NCBI GenBank assembly: GCA_003523255.1
Contig: DPGH01000012.1
Location: 112,836 to 176,835 of the forward strand
Length of the DNA: 64,000 nucleotides
Direction: 5' to 3'
Origin: Clostridiales bacterium
Lineage (GTDB): Bacteria; Bacillota; Clostridia; Christensenellales; Borkfalkiaceae
Of this stretch, positions 26,768 to 35,660 are shown one piece after another. The notes under the pieces are model-generated. The model did not search any database. It was not told the DNA's origin and saw only the letters and a program-made list of their open reading frames with translations. Every line of letters begins with the position of its first letter. Position 1 is the first letter of the stretch. The position numbers were made by a program, and so were the translations under genes.

Positions 26768-29700
26768 ATGAAGGCAATAAAAAACAAATTGTTTGTTCTG
26801 GCGCTTTTGTGCGCGGCGGTATGTTTGCTTTCCGCGGGGTTTTTAACGATTAAACCCGTTTCCGCTTACGTCAGCGGCGAGTTTACCGAAACCGCGGTTA
26901 AAGACGAATACGTTGTGGGCGATACGTTTTCACTTAAAAACGCTAAAATCGAGTACGACTCCAAAGAGTACTCCGTAACGAGCGCGTCTATGCGTTATCC
27001 CGACGGCAGAGTTTTTGAAAAATCCGAGTACGTTTTCGAGGACGCGGGTAAATACGTTTTAACCGCTTACGCAAAAACCGACGCGAACGAAACCGTGCGT
27101 ACCGAAAAAGGAATAAGCGTTTTGTCGAGCGCGTACAGCGTTTCTGGCGAGGGTTCGCAAATCGAATATAAAGACGTTTTACCGATGAGCGCGGCGGAAT
27201 ATGCGGGATTGTATATAAAAGTCGCCGACGGAGAAACGTTTACCTATCACGAGGCAATCGATTTAACCGCGAACGGGGGAGTAAACACTTTTCTTTCGCT
27301 GTATCACTATAACTTTAATACTCGTCTCGAAGGGGCAGACGGTTCTTTAAGACAGGTAAACAATATAGTAATTCGCTTAACCGACTGCTACGACGAAAAG
27401 AATTATATCGAATACACCATGTACTGGGGTCCTTCGATGATGTATTACAGGGCGGGCGCTTCTAACCAAAAGAGCACCGGCTTATATCAGAACTCCGCTA
27501 CGGGCAATTACGTAACGATATACGTTGACGGCGTTGCTTACCGCGTGTTCTATTCGGACTGGGGCACTCACTCCAACATGCGCGGGCACAATGCCGAAAA
27601 CAGACAAGTTCCGTACGAATTTTCGTTCGACTACAACACCAAACGCTGCTATATCAAAGACTGCTATGCAAACTGGCTTGTAACCGACCTCGACAATACG
27701 GACATTCAGGCGGAAACGTTTAACGGTTTTACCACGGGTGAAGTTTATCTTTCCATAAGGGGCGTAGATTATCAGCAGGCTCCGTACTTTGAAATAAACG
27801 TCTCCGAATTAAACGGCAAAACAGGCAAATCTCTCGATATGTCTTGCATCCGGGACAACGTTCCGCCGGAACTCGTTATAGACGTGCCGGAAGTCGACCC
27901 GATAAAAATCGCGAAGGGTGAAAAGTTCAAAACTTTCGACGCGACTGGTTACGATTTTAATCTGCTCGGCGACGTGTCCGTAAAAGTTTTTTACAATTAC
28001 GGCACCAAATATCAGGTAAACGTACCGACGGAAAACGGGTATTTTACGCCCGATAAAATCGGCGAATACACTTTTGTGTACACCGCAACGGACAAATACG
28101 GCAATAAAACCGAAAAGACGGTAAAAGTTTATTCCGTCGCGACCGAAAACGGCAAAACCATAGATTTTACCGTCGACAGGCTTACCGAACTTAAAACCGG
28201 TAAAGAGTGCGTTCTCCCCGAATATTCGGTACGCGGCATAAACGGCGGCGTTTCGGTAGAAACGTTTTACTCTTTCGGCGGAAAAGAAACAAAAATAATC
28301 GGCAACGCGTTTACTCCTACGGCTTTCGGCGAGTACGAGATAATCTACAGATATTTCGACGCGGTGTCTTATTACGAATATTCTTATAAAGTAAACAGCG
28401 TTTCTTCTGACGCGATAAGCCGTAAAACCGACGCGTTTTTACCCGAATACTTTATTAAAAACGCCGAATATTCTCTCGATAAACTTTTGGTAAACTCTTT
28501 CGATACGGGTAAGGTTTTAGACCACGAAACGGAAATTTACGTAAGCGAGGACGGCGGAGAGTACAAAAAAATCTCTTACCAAAAATATAAGGTAAACGCC
28601 GAAAACAGTTTGAAGTTTAAGTACGTTTACAAAGACTGGCAGTACGAAACGGGTGAAAAGAAAGTCGTAAACGTAGGTTTCGGCAGTTCGCTCGACTTAA
28701 CCAAGTACTTTGTCGGCGGAGAAGCATCCGCAAACTTTAACAGCGCGACGCTTATCGCAAACGAAGAGGGTACTACTAAAATCGATTTTATAAATCCGAT
28801 TTTAACGACGAATTTCAATATAGACTTTTCCGTCCCGCAGGACGGCGCGGCTTACGAAGAACTTACGATAAGACTCATAAATTACTACAATTATCGCGAA
28901 GTGCTTGATATAAACTACAAAAACATAAACGGCAAGGGCTATTTGGGTATTAACGACGGCGAGTATAAAACGCTTTTGAATACCGACTTTGCGGGAGTGC
29001 AGAGAACGCTTGCATATAATCAGAAATCCAACGAGTTCTCGACTTCCGGCGTAAATGTCGTTAGTCCGGTTAAGTTATCGTCGGAAAAGGTTTTCGTTTC
29101 GTTTATCGTTAAAAACGCAAGCGGCGTAGCCGGCGTAAAACTCAACGCGATAAACAATCAGGTGTTCTCTACGGTTAAAAACGACTTTATTTTGCCCGAA
29201 TTTTCAGTAGGCGGCACCAACGGCATCTTCTCCAAAGGAGATTTGGTAACGATAGAGCCTATCGCGGTTTGCGACATGCTTTCGCCCGTTCTTGACGAAA
29301 ACACGCTTTTAACGATAAAAGACCCGAGCGGCAACGCGGTTACGGACGTTAACGGCGTAAAACTTACCGACGTTCCCGCGCAACTTAACTCTTACACGTT
29401 TGCGGCAAACGAGTTCGGAACTTATATCTACACTTATACGGTAGAGGACGAAAGCGGTAACGTTGCGTATAGCAAAGACCTTGAAATAAAGGTTGCAGAT
29501 ACCGTTAAACCGCAAATTACGATAAGCGGCATAAGTAACGGAGATAAATTAACCGCAAAATACGGCACCGTATACAAACTCCCCGATTGTACCGTTAGCG
29601 ATAACAACACGGCGGTTTCGGATATTGTGGTAATAAAGGCGGTATTTACCCCCTCTAACGAGGTTATTACCGCGGGTGATACCGTGTATCTCGACAGGTG

Positions 29701-29791
29701 CGGTGTTTATACGATCGTATATTACTGTTACGACGACGGCGGAAATTACGCTTCCGTTTCTTATACCTTACAAGTAGACAGAGGTGAATAA
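26768..29791 (+). CDS. Large secreted protein with Ig-like domains, function unknown
   Basis: A 1007-residue exported protein; I use ATG 26768, seven bases after AAAAGGAG, though ATG 26765 is equally in frame. A signal peptide ends near residue 33 (PVSA). Several Ig-like or PKD/HYR-like beta domains are suggested by repeated patterns such as GEYTFVYTATDKYGNKTEKTV (about 438-458), a similar GTYIYTYTVEDESGNVAYS around 880-900, and a final GVYTIVYYCYDDGGNYASVSY. An N-terminal ~180-360 region with MYWGPSMMYYR looks like a laminin-G/concanavalin-type sandwich. No anchor motif is visible. It probably binds or presents polysaccharide near the transporter; this is inference from context. Confidence 0.78.
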   Translation: MKAIKNKLFVLALLCAAVCLLSAGFLTIKPVSAYVSGEFTETAVKDEYVVGDTFSLKNAKIEYDSKEYSVTSASMRYPDGRVFEKSEYVFEDAGKYVLTAYAKTDANETVRTEKGISVLSSAYSVSGEGSQIEYKDVLPMSAAEYAGLYIKVADGETFTYHEAIDLTANGGVNTFLSLYHYNFNTRLEGADGSLRQVNNIVIRLTDCYDEKNYIEYTMYWGPSMMYYRAGASNQKSTGLYQNSATGNYVTIYVDGVAYRVFYSDWGTHSNMRGHNAENRQVPYEFSFDYNTKRCYIKDCYANWLVTDLDNTDIQAETFNGFTTGEVYLSIRGVDYQQAPYFEINVSELNGKTGKSLDMSCIRDNVPPELVIDVPEVDPIKIAKGEKFKTFDATGYDFNLLGDVSVKVFYNYGTKYQVNVPTENGYFTPDKIGEYTFVYTATDKYGNKTEKTVKVYSVATENGKTIDFTVDRLTELKTGKECVLPEYSVRGINGGVSVETFYSFGGKETKIIGNAFTPTAFGEYEIIYRYFDAVSYYEYSYKVNSVSSDAISRKTDAFLPEYFIKNAEYSLDKLLVNSFDTGKVLDHETEIYVSEDGGEYKKISYQKYKVNAENSLKFKYVYKDWQYETGEKKVVNVGFGSSLDLTKYFVGGEASANFNSATLIANEEGTTKIDFINPILTTNFNIDFSVPQDGAAYEELTIRLINYYNYREVLDINYKNINGKGYLGINDGEYKTLLNTDFAGVQRTLAYNQKSNEFSTSGVNVVSPVKLSSEKVFVSFIVKNASGVAGVKLNAINNQVFSTVKNDFILPEFSVGGTNGIFSKGDLVTIEPIAVCDMLSPVLDENTLLTIKDPSGNAVTDVNGVKLTDVPAQLNSYTFAANEFGTYIYTYTVEDESGNVAYSKDLEIKVADTVKPQITISGISNGDKLTAKYGTVYKLPDCTVSDNNTAVSDIVVIKAVFTPSNEVITAGDTVYLDRCGVYTIVYYCYDDGGNYASVSYTLQVDRGE

Positions 29792-29792
29792 C

Positions 29793-31808
29793 ATGAAAAA
29801 AAGAATAATTGCGATTGCGCTGCTTATAGTTTGCTTGTTCGTTACGGGCTGTAATAAAGACGGCGACCTTCCTCACACGCCCGAAAGGCGTAACGACAAG
29901 GTTACTTACGAAGGCTCGCACAACATGAGTTACGAATTTCTCGAAGACGATTTTATCAGCGACGGGCACAGCGATTACGTTTTGGTTTACTCCGCAAACG
30001 CTAAAAGTTACGACCTGACGGCTGTAAAAGAGTTCAATTCTATTTTTGAAAAAGCCACCGGTTTTACTCTTAACACGACGACGGACAGCGGGCTTTCTCA
30101 TACGGCGGGCGGCAAATATATTTCTATCGGAAAAACCGCTTTGTTTGAAAGTTCGGGTTTAACCGTTAATTTCGACGAACTCGGCAACGAAGGCGTAAGA
30201 ATACTTACCAAAGACAAAACGGTGTATATACTCGGCGGTAAAACTAACGGCGTTATATTCGGCGTTTACGATTTTATGAGCATAGCGTTTAATTACGAAA
30301 CGTTTTATGAAGATTGCATTCAGATAAACGAAGGCGTTAATAACCTTAAACTTATAAATTTCAACGTTACCGATATTCCGGATATCGCTTTGCGTGCGCG
30401 TAACTATTCCGTATATTCGAGAAAAAGCGAAGATTACGATATGAATATGTTCAAAACGCGTATGAGAATGACGAGCAACAGAGAACTTTTGCCGATACAC
30501 AAAACGTATAGCCAGAGTTCGCCTTCAAGCATCTCGGACTCACATAACTCGACGTTCTTTCTCCCGAGAGAAGTTTATTATGCCGACCATCAGAAATGGT
30601 TTAGCGACAACGGCGACCAACTTTGCTACACCGCGCACGGCGACGCCGAAGAGTTCGAGGCGATGGCTTCAGAATGCGCTAAAAAGGTTGAATACAGCCT
30701 TACCTTGTACACTCCGGACGAGCACCCCGAGTACGACGTGGTTGCGCTTAATATAATGGATAACCGCGCTATTTGCTCCTGCAAGGCGTGCGCGGCGTCG
30801 TTCAAAACGTACGATAACTGCAACTCGGCGGCGGCTATAAAACTTATCAACAGAATGGCAGAACTTGTTGACGAGTGGATGGAAAAGCCCGAAAACGCGG
30901 CTTACAAAAGAGAAATGCACTATATATTCTTCGCATATCTCGATTTAGAACCGTGTCCCGCGCGCTATAACGAAGAAACCAAAAAGTACGAACCTATCGA
31001 CGAAACGGTAAAAATGCGCGATAACGTGGGCGTGTACCTTGCGCTTCTCGACCAACTCGATTATCAGGCGAGCATATACGACGCGGTAAACGACGACGGC
31101 AGAAAGATTATAGACGCATGGGGCGATATGACCGACTACGTATGGTACTGGCTGTACGAGATAAATTTCAGAAACGCCAACTATTTTTACGATTCGTTCA
31201 ACTTTTTCGGAGAAGCGTATTCCTATATTTGCAATAAAGGCGCCACGCTTTTATACACGCAGGGTAAGTCTTACGAAATCGCTTGCGACACGGTATACGA
31301 CAAGTTAAAACTTTACCTTAACTCCAAACTTTCGTGGGACAGTTCGCTCGACGTATCGGTTCTTACCGACAACTGGTTTAACGCGATGTTTAAAGAAGCC
31401 GCTCCCGCGATGAAACGGATATTCCTCGATACGCGTGCGTACAATGCTAAAATGATTCGCGATAACGGGTTTATCCATAAGCGTACTAATTATAACGAAG
31501 TAAACAACGCTAAATACTGGTCGCTTAACTATCTTAAACAGCAAATGGCTGCGTATGACGAGGCAAAACAAATTATCGCTACCGTATATGCGGAAGATTC
31601 CGTAACCAAAACGCGTATTTCGAGATATATCGAAGCGGAATGGTTTTCGCCGGCGTTTATAACTGCCCAGCTTTATGCCGTCAACCTTTCTACGGCGGAA
31701 AAGAGCGAACTCTACGCAAGAGTTTCCGCCGCGGTAGAAGATTTAGGCATCACCCGTACGGGAGAGTCCTCGGGAACGAGCGTTATGGACGTATTGAATA
31801 ACATGTAA
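29793..31808 (+). CDS. DUF4838-type lipoprotein, putative glycoside-hydrolase-like
   Basis: A 671-residue lipoprotein; ATG 29793 follows AGAGGTGA by five bases, whereas the frame opens at a GTG inside that site. Lipobox Cys20 (VTGC) is followed by a ~100-residue N-terminal domain like those preceding GH20/GH67 catalytic barrels (YISIGKTALF, VYILGGKTNGVIFGVYDFM). The central region (about 170-440) has the DIALRARNY start, a cysteine cluster CSCKACAASF (about 327-336), and YIFFAYLDLEPCP typical of DUF4838. Such proteins are thought to be glycan-active but lack an assigned reaction that I can state. It sits beside a sugar importer, supporting a role in trimming glycans at the cell surface. Confidence 0.78.
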   Translation: MKKRIIAIALLIVCLFVTGCNKDGDLPHTPERRNDKVTYEGSHNMSYEFLEDDFISDGHSDYVLVYSANAKSYDLTAVKEFNSIFEKATGFTLNTTTDSGLSHTAGGKYISIGKTALFESSGLTVNFDELGNEGVRILTKDKTVYILGGKTNGVIFGVYDFMSIAFNYETFYEDCIQINEGVNNLKLINFNVTDIPDIALRARNYSVYSRKSEDYDMNMFKTRMRMTSNRELLPIHKTYSQSSPSSISDSHNSTFFLPREVYYADHQKWFSDNGDQLCYTAHGDAEEFEAMASECAKKVEYSLTLYTPDEHPEYDVVALNIMDNRAICSCKACAASFKTYDNCNSAAAIKLINRMAELVDEWMEKPENAAYKREMHYIFFAYLDLEPCPARYNEETKKYEPIDETVKMRDNVGVYLALLDQLDYQASIYDAVNDDGRKIIDAWGDMTDYVWYWLYEINFRNANYFYDSFNFFGEAYSYICNKGATLLYTQGKSYEIACDTVYDKLKLYLNSKLSWDSSLDVSVLTDNWFNAMFKEAAPAMKRIFLDTRAYNAKMIRDNGFIHKRTNYNEVNNAKYWSLNYLKQQMAAYDEAKQIIATVYAEDSVTKTRISRYIEAEWFSPAFITAQLYAVNLSTAEKSELYARVSAAVEDLGITRTGESSGTSVMDVLNNM

Positions 31809-31814
31809 AAAAAC

Positions 31815-31835
31815 GGGGTCGTAAAGGGCGACCCC
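31815..31835 (+). promoter_or_regulatory. Small hairpin before the 1124-aa lipoprotein gene
   Basis: GGGGTCG (31815-31821) pairs with CGACCCC (31829-31835); the AAGGAGG ribosome binding site begins two bases later. There is no T-run, so it may only modulate ribosome access or transcript stability. Confidence 0.45.
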
Positions 31836-31847
31836 TAAGGAGGAAGT

Positions 31848-34800
31848 ATGAAGAAAAAATTAACAGTATTACTACTATCGTTATGCGCGTTGCTTTGCGT
31901 TTTCGGCGCGGCGGCGTGTAACGACAATCCCGATACTCCGCCGGAACCGAGCGTTACCGAGAGTTTGACTCTTAACAGCGCGCGGTGCGAATTGCTCGTC
32001 GGCGACGAATTTAAACTCGTTGCAACGTATACGGGCAACGCGCAGGGCGAAGTAAGTTTCGTTTCCGATAACGCCGCCGTCGTGGAAGTGGCGAATGACG
32101 GAACGATAACCGCCGTAGCGGAGGGTGAAGCCAACGTTACCGCAAGCAAAGGCGAAAAATCCGCAAAATGCGCGGTTACCGTTTCTTTCGGTAGCGAAAC
32201 GCCTTTGTTAAAGTTTGACGAAAGCGAATTGTCTTTAACGAGAAAAGATTCGCTCGATTTAAATGTTAAAGTACATTTCAACAACAAAACGTTTACTCCT
32301 ACCGACGTCGAATATTCTGTAGAAGACGAAGAAATCGGTAAAGTCGAAAACGGAAAGTTTGTTCCCGAAAAACTCGGTTTTACTAAAATAACCGCAACGG
32401 GTAAGTGGGGCGGCAAAACTCTTACGAGCGAAAGCATGACAGTAACCGTTACGCGTGATCTCAGACTTTATTTTAACGACGGCGGCGAGGATAAAGTAGA
32501 ACTTTATTCTAAGGCGTCTTATAGGGGTCTGTCTTTCGTAACCGAGCAAGATTTTATCGTGCGCGCATTCGAGGACGGCGAAGCGCTTACCGGCAGGGGC
32601 GCAAGCGTTATCGAGGGAGATGACGTTATCTCTTACGAAAACGGCAAAATTAAAGCCTTAAAAAAGGGAACTGCCAAAATAGAAATTTACTGCGTGGATA
32701 ACGGCGGAGAAAGGTTTACTAAAACGGTAGATGTGCTTGTAAAAGTTCCCGTGGCGGAAATTACCGACCCCGTGGAATTAAGCCTTAAAAAAGGAGTTTT
32801 CTCGTCCGAAGCGTTAAACGCTATGTTTGAAAGCGGCTCGGTAGCCGTTACCGACATATCGTGCGATAACGACGATGTTACCGCTTCGGTTTCCGGCGGC
32901 AGAGTTTCTATCGGTGGCGACTTTGCCTTGGCAACACCCGTTTATTTCACCGTTTATACAGAAGAATACGGTTGCAAAGTTCCGCTCGTTCTTTATTCCG
33001 ATATTATAACCGAGGCTTCAGACTTCTCGTCTTTCGTAATAGCAAGACAAGATGATTATAAAAACGAAGGATATTATATACTCGGTAACGATATAGACGC
33101 ATCGGGTTACTTGTATAAACATACTACTGCCTCGGGCGGTAAACCGTGGATAAGCATGGGCGGCGGAAAGAACGGCTTTAACGGTACGTTTGACGGCAGA
33201 GGACACGTCGTAAACAATATGACGATAGGTACTTTCGGAATATTCGGATATATAATGCCTAAAGCGACTATTAAAAACGTGGCGTTTACAAACGTTAAGT
33301 ATCAAGACACTTACGGTAATAAAGAGATACTCGTAGCTACTCTTGCGACCTGTATCGACTCGTCAGAAAACGTTTATCCTACGTTAGAAAACTTGTATAT
33401 ACAGGCAAGTTCGTTTATCGGCGGAGAAAATACTATTTGTAACCTCGTAACCAACTCGACCGTCGGATACGAAAAAGTAAAAAATTGTATTTTTGAATTC
33501 AGCGGAGTTGATAATATTGCGGGGCACGGGGTATATTCAAGCCTTGTGTTTAGCAGCAATACCAAGTTAAAAGTAGAAAATTCTTACGTAATATCTACTT
33601 CTCCCGTTGCTTCCGGTAAAGGTTCCAACATAATTGCGGACAGCGAAAACAAACTTGCCGCAACGAAAGAAAAATATCAGGGCTTATATCCGAGTAAAAC
33701 GGACGATAAATTTATTGCTTATCCGCTTACCCGTTATAACGACTATGCGGAATTTAAACAAAACGTTTCTAATCTGGCTGCTTTCGATACCGCATACTGG
33801 GATATATCTAACGGCGCGCCGATATTCAAAGGCGTGCAAAAAGTATTTAAGCCGTATATAACCGTAGACGGTAATCCAGCAAGCGAATTAGAGTTGATAT
33901 TAAACGAAGAAAAAGAACTCGGCGTTACGTCGTTTATAGGTCAAATAGCAAACGTTACTTTTGCCGTTACTTCCGGTAGCGAAAACGTTACTATAGAAAA
34001 CGGCGTGTTAAAGGGTATTAAAACGGGTAAAGCAGTTGTTTCTGCCGTGTTCGCGCTCGGCGGTGAAAACGTTACCCTTACGTTAAACGTAAACGTGGTA
34101 AACGAAATTATAACCGTCAACACTCCGATAGAATTCAGTATGATGGACGGCACGCTTACTTCTGCAGATAAAACCGCCATATTCGGTAGCGACGCGGTAG
34201 AAATTATCGATGTAAAGGCTACCGATATAACGGCTAACCTCTCGCTTGTAAACGGCAAAATAACGGGCTTCCCCGAATACACCGCGGGTGCCGCGCCTAA
34301 AACGTACGAGGTGTTGTTTACTACGGCAGACGCTATTTATAAAGTAAACATTACGCCTTATACGAAAATAATAAAAACCGTTTCCGATTTATCGGTATTC
34401 AATTTCCAAGGTCATACGGGCTACAAGAACGAAGGATATTACGTGTTAGACAACAACATAAACGCGTCCGGGTATCTGCATAAACATACCACGGCATCGG
34501 ATAATCCGACGTATATAGACTGGAATACTAACGGCACAACCGGGTTTGAGGGAACGATTGACGGCAGAGGATATACGATAAGCAATATCACGATCGGCAC
34601 CGGCGGTTTGTTAGGGTATATAAGACCTAAAACAACGATTAAAAATCTTGCCATAACCGGTATAACGTTCCAAAGAACGTACGGTAGTGATGACCCGCTT
34701 ACAGCGGCGCTTGTCAAAATAATGTATTCGACGAAAGACAGTTATCCTGTACTTGAGAATTTATATATAAAGGCAAACGCGTTTATCGGCGGGGCAGATA

Positions 34801-35222
34801 CAAACAGTAACCTTGTGGTAAACTGCACCTCCGGCTATGAAAAAATAGTGAACTGCATATTCGAGTATTCGGGGGCGAAAGATACCACCGCCGGACACGG
34901 CACGTACTCCTCGCAAATAGCGGGTAGAAACAACACAGGGTTTAAGGTAGAAAATTCTTACGTAATCTCGTTAAACACCGTAGCGTGCGGCGGCAAAACC
35001 AACCCCGTTTACGACAGCGCAAACAAAATCGAGGCGACGACAGCGGAGTACACGGCGTTGTATCCGGATGGCTCAACGTATCCTAAAAAAGATTTCTATA
35101 CCGTAGAGCTTACTCGTTACGACGACTATGCGGAACTTACCGAAAACGTAACCGATTTCAGTTCGTTCAGCGACGCTTACTGGGATATTACCGCGGGCTA
35201 TCCCGTGTGGAAAAACGCTTAA
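31848..35222 (+). CDS. Large modular lipoprotein with Big_2 and GLUG-like modules
   Basis: A 1124-residue lipoprotein with lipobox Cys24 (GAAAC). Residues about 36-110 form a Big_2 Ig-like domain (VGDEFKLVATYTGNAQGE, GTITAVAEGEANVTASKG); another two beta domains follow to about 380. Then come a GLUG-like module (about 385-663), a Big_2-like spacer and a second GLUG-like module (about 840-1124). The last ~740 residues are homologous to the secreted protein at 20016, with the final module nearly identical, while the N-termini differ. This gene ends the operon and is followed by a terminator. The likely role is a membrane-anchored glycan-binding or adhesion protein that partners the transporter; this is inferred. 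Confidence 0.8.
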   Translation: MKKKLTVLLLSLCALLCVFGAAACNDNPDTPPEPSVTESLTLNSARCELLVGDEFKLVATYTGNAQGEVSFVSDNAAVVEVANDGTITAVAEGEANVTASKGEKSAKCAVTVSFGSETPLLKFDESELSLTRKDSLDLNVKVHFNNKTFTPTDVEYSVEDEEIGKVENGKFVPEKLGFTKITATGKWGGKTLTSESMTVTVTRDLRLYFNDGGEDKVELYSKASYRGLSFVTEQDFIVRAFEDGEALTGRGASVIEGDDVISYENGKIKALKKGTAKIEIYCVDNGGERFTKTVDVLVKVPVAEITDPVELSLKKGVFSSEALNAMFESGSVAVTDISCDNDDVTASVSGGRVSIGGDFALATPVYFTVYTEEYGCKVPLVLYSDIITEASDFSSFVIARQDDYKNEGYYILGNDIDASGYLYKHTTASGGKPWISMGGGKNGFNGTFDGRGHVVNNMTIGTFGIFGYIMPKATIKNVAFTNVKYQDTYGNKEILVATLATCIDSSENVYPTLENLYIQASSFIGGENTICNLVTNSTVGYEKVKNCIFEFSGVDNIAGHGVYSSLVFSSNTKLKVENSYVISTSPVASGKGSNIIADSENKLAATKEKYQGLYPSKTDDKFIAYPLTRYNDYAEFKQNVSNLAAFDTAYWDISNGAPIFKGVQKVFKPYITVDGNPASELELILNEEKELGVTSFIGQIANVTFAVTSGSENVTIENGVLKGIKTGKAVVSAVFALGGENVTLTLNVNVVNEIITVNTPIEFSMMDGTLTSADKTAIFGSDAVEIIDVKATDITANLSLVNGKITGFPEYTAGAAPKTYEVLFTTADAIYKVNITPYTKIIKTVSDLSVFNFQGHTGYKNEGYYVLDNNINASGYLHKHTTASDNPTYIDWNTNGTTGFEGTIDGRGYTISNITIGTGGLLGYIRPKTTIKNLAITGITFQRTYGSDDPLTAALVKIMYSTKDSYPVLENLYIKANAFIGGADTNSNLVVNCTSGYEKIVNCIFEYSGAKDTTAGHGTYSSQIAGRNNTGFKVENSYVISLNTVACGGKTNPVYDSANKIEATTAEYTALYPDGSTYPKKDFYTVELTRYDDYAELTENVTDFSSFSDAYWDITAGYPVWKNA
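33001..33835 (+). repeat. GLUG-like module copy 3 (in the 1124-aa lipoprotein)
   Basis: Coding repeat for residues about 385-663, starting at the ASDFSSFVIARQDDYKNEGYY region and ending in FDTAYWDISNGAP. It pairs by position and ending with copy 1 (20836-21653). Confidence 0.7.
34366..35219 (+). repeat. GLUG-like module copy 4, near-identical to 22183-23033
   Basis: Second member of the ~0.85-kb direct repeat pair. Differences from the first are concentrated at third codon positions plus about 35 amino acid changes, so the pair is an older duplication or one kept similar by gene conversion. Confidence 0.85.
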
Positions 35223-35277
35223 CCATTCCGTGCGGCGCATAAAGCGTCCGCATTGTGAAGATCATCAATGCTCTTTT

Positions 35278-35325
35278 AATAACGACGGACGCCGATTAAA
35301 AGTCGGTGCCCGTCGTTATTTTAAA
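35278..35325 (+). terminator. Terminator of the surface-protein/ABC operon
   Basis: AATAACGACGG (35278-35288) pairs with CCGTCGTTATT (35310-35320), and an inner GCCGATT/AGTCGGT hairpin extends the structure; TTTTA follows. It is 55 bases after the lipoprotein stop. The following stretch to 35440 shows no gene. Confidence 0.8.
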
Positions 35326-35441
35326 TCAAATTGCATAACAATTAAAAGCGTTAAATCGGTTTATGCGCTGACAGCAAACGGGTATATTTCACTTTATAAA
35401 GCATAAAGCAATTACTAAAAACCGCAAAAAATTACAGTAAA

Positions 35442-35468
35442 AGACCCACGGGTGCACCCCGCGGGTCT
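35442..35468 (-). terminator. Terminator of tRNA-Ala
   Basis: On the minus strand AGACCCGCGGG pairs with CCCGTGGGTCT through one G-U pair, with a 5-base loop and a following TTTTACTG. On the plus strand the same position would be an A-C mismatch, which favours the minus direction. It lies directly after the tRNA 3' end. Confidence 0.75.
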
Positions 35469-35471
35469 TTT

Positions 35472-35547
35472 TGGTGGAGATAACGAGATTCGAACTCGTG
35501 GCCTTTTGACTGCCAGTCAAACGCGCTACCAACTGCGCCATACCCCC
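35472..35547 (-). tRNA. tRNA-Ala (anticodon GGC)
   Basis: A complete 76-base cloverleaf on the minus strand: acceptor GGGGGTA/TATCTCC with the alanine identity pair G3-U70, D-arm GCGC, anticodon arm TTTGA-CTGGCAG-TCAAA giving anticodon GGC, T-arm ACGAG-TTCGAAT-CTCGT, discriminator A and an encoded CCA. It reads GCC codons. Confidence 0.95.
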
Positions 35548-35593
35548 GCGCTTATAAAATTACGTAAGCGGGGCAAACCCGCCTGCAAACTTT

Positions 35594-35622
35594 ATTTTAT
35601 CATATCTGCGGCAAACGCGCAA
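35594..35622 (-). promoter_or_regulatory. Possible tRNA-Ala promoter
   Basis: On the minus strand TTGCGC and TAAAAT lie 17 bases apart, about 47 bases upstream of the tRNA. The -35 element falls in the loop side of the inverted repeat at 35602-35639, which makes the call tentative. Confidence 0.3.
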
Positions 35623-35639
35623 GCGTATGCCGCAGATAT
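35602..35639. terminator. Inverted repeat between ychF and tRNA-Ala
   Basis: ATATCTGCGGCA (35602-35613) and TGCCGCAGATAT (35628-35639) are exact complements. TTTTTAA follows on the plus strand and only a weak AT stretch on the minus strand. It may end ychF transcripts (minus) or act as a backstop for plus-strand read-through. Confidence 0.6.
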
Positions 35640-35660
35640 TTTTAACTGACCGGCAAAAAT

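Noticed and set aside
20016..35222. Repeated modules considered as a CRISPR or mobile element
   Set aside because: They are long in-frame coding repeats in two genes with no spacer pattern, no terminal inverted repeats and no transposase.
35472..35547. Reading the tRNA as glycine (GCC)
   Set aside because: Placing the anticodon in the 7-base loop gives GGC, and the G3-U70 pair is the alanine identity element.
35452..35649. Plus-strand open frame across tRNA-Ala with the translation EIRTRGLL...RYQLRHTP
   Set aside because: It is the antisense of the tRNA. This translated pattern is a familiar annotation artefact; there is no ribosome binding site.
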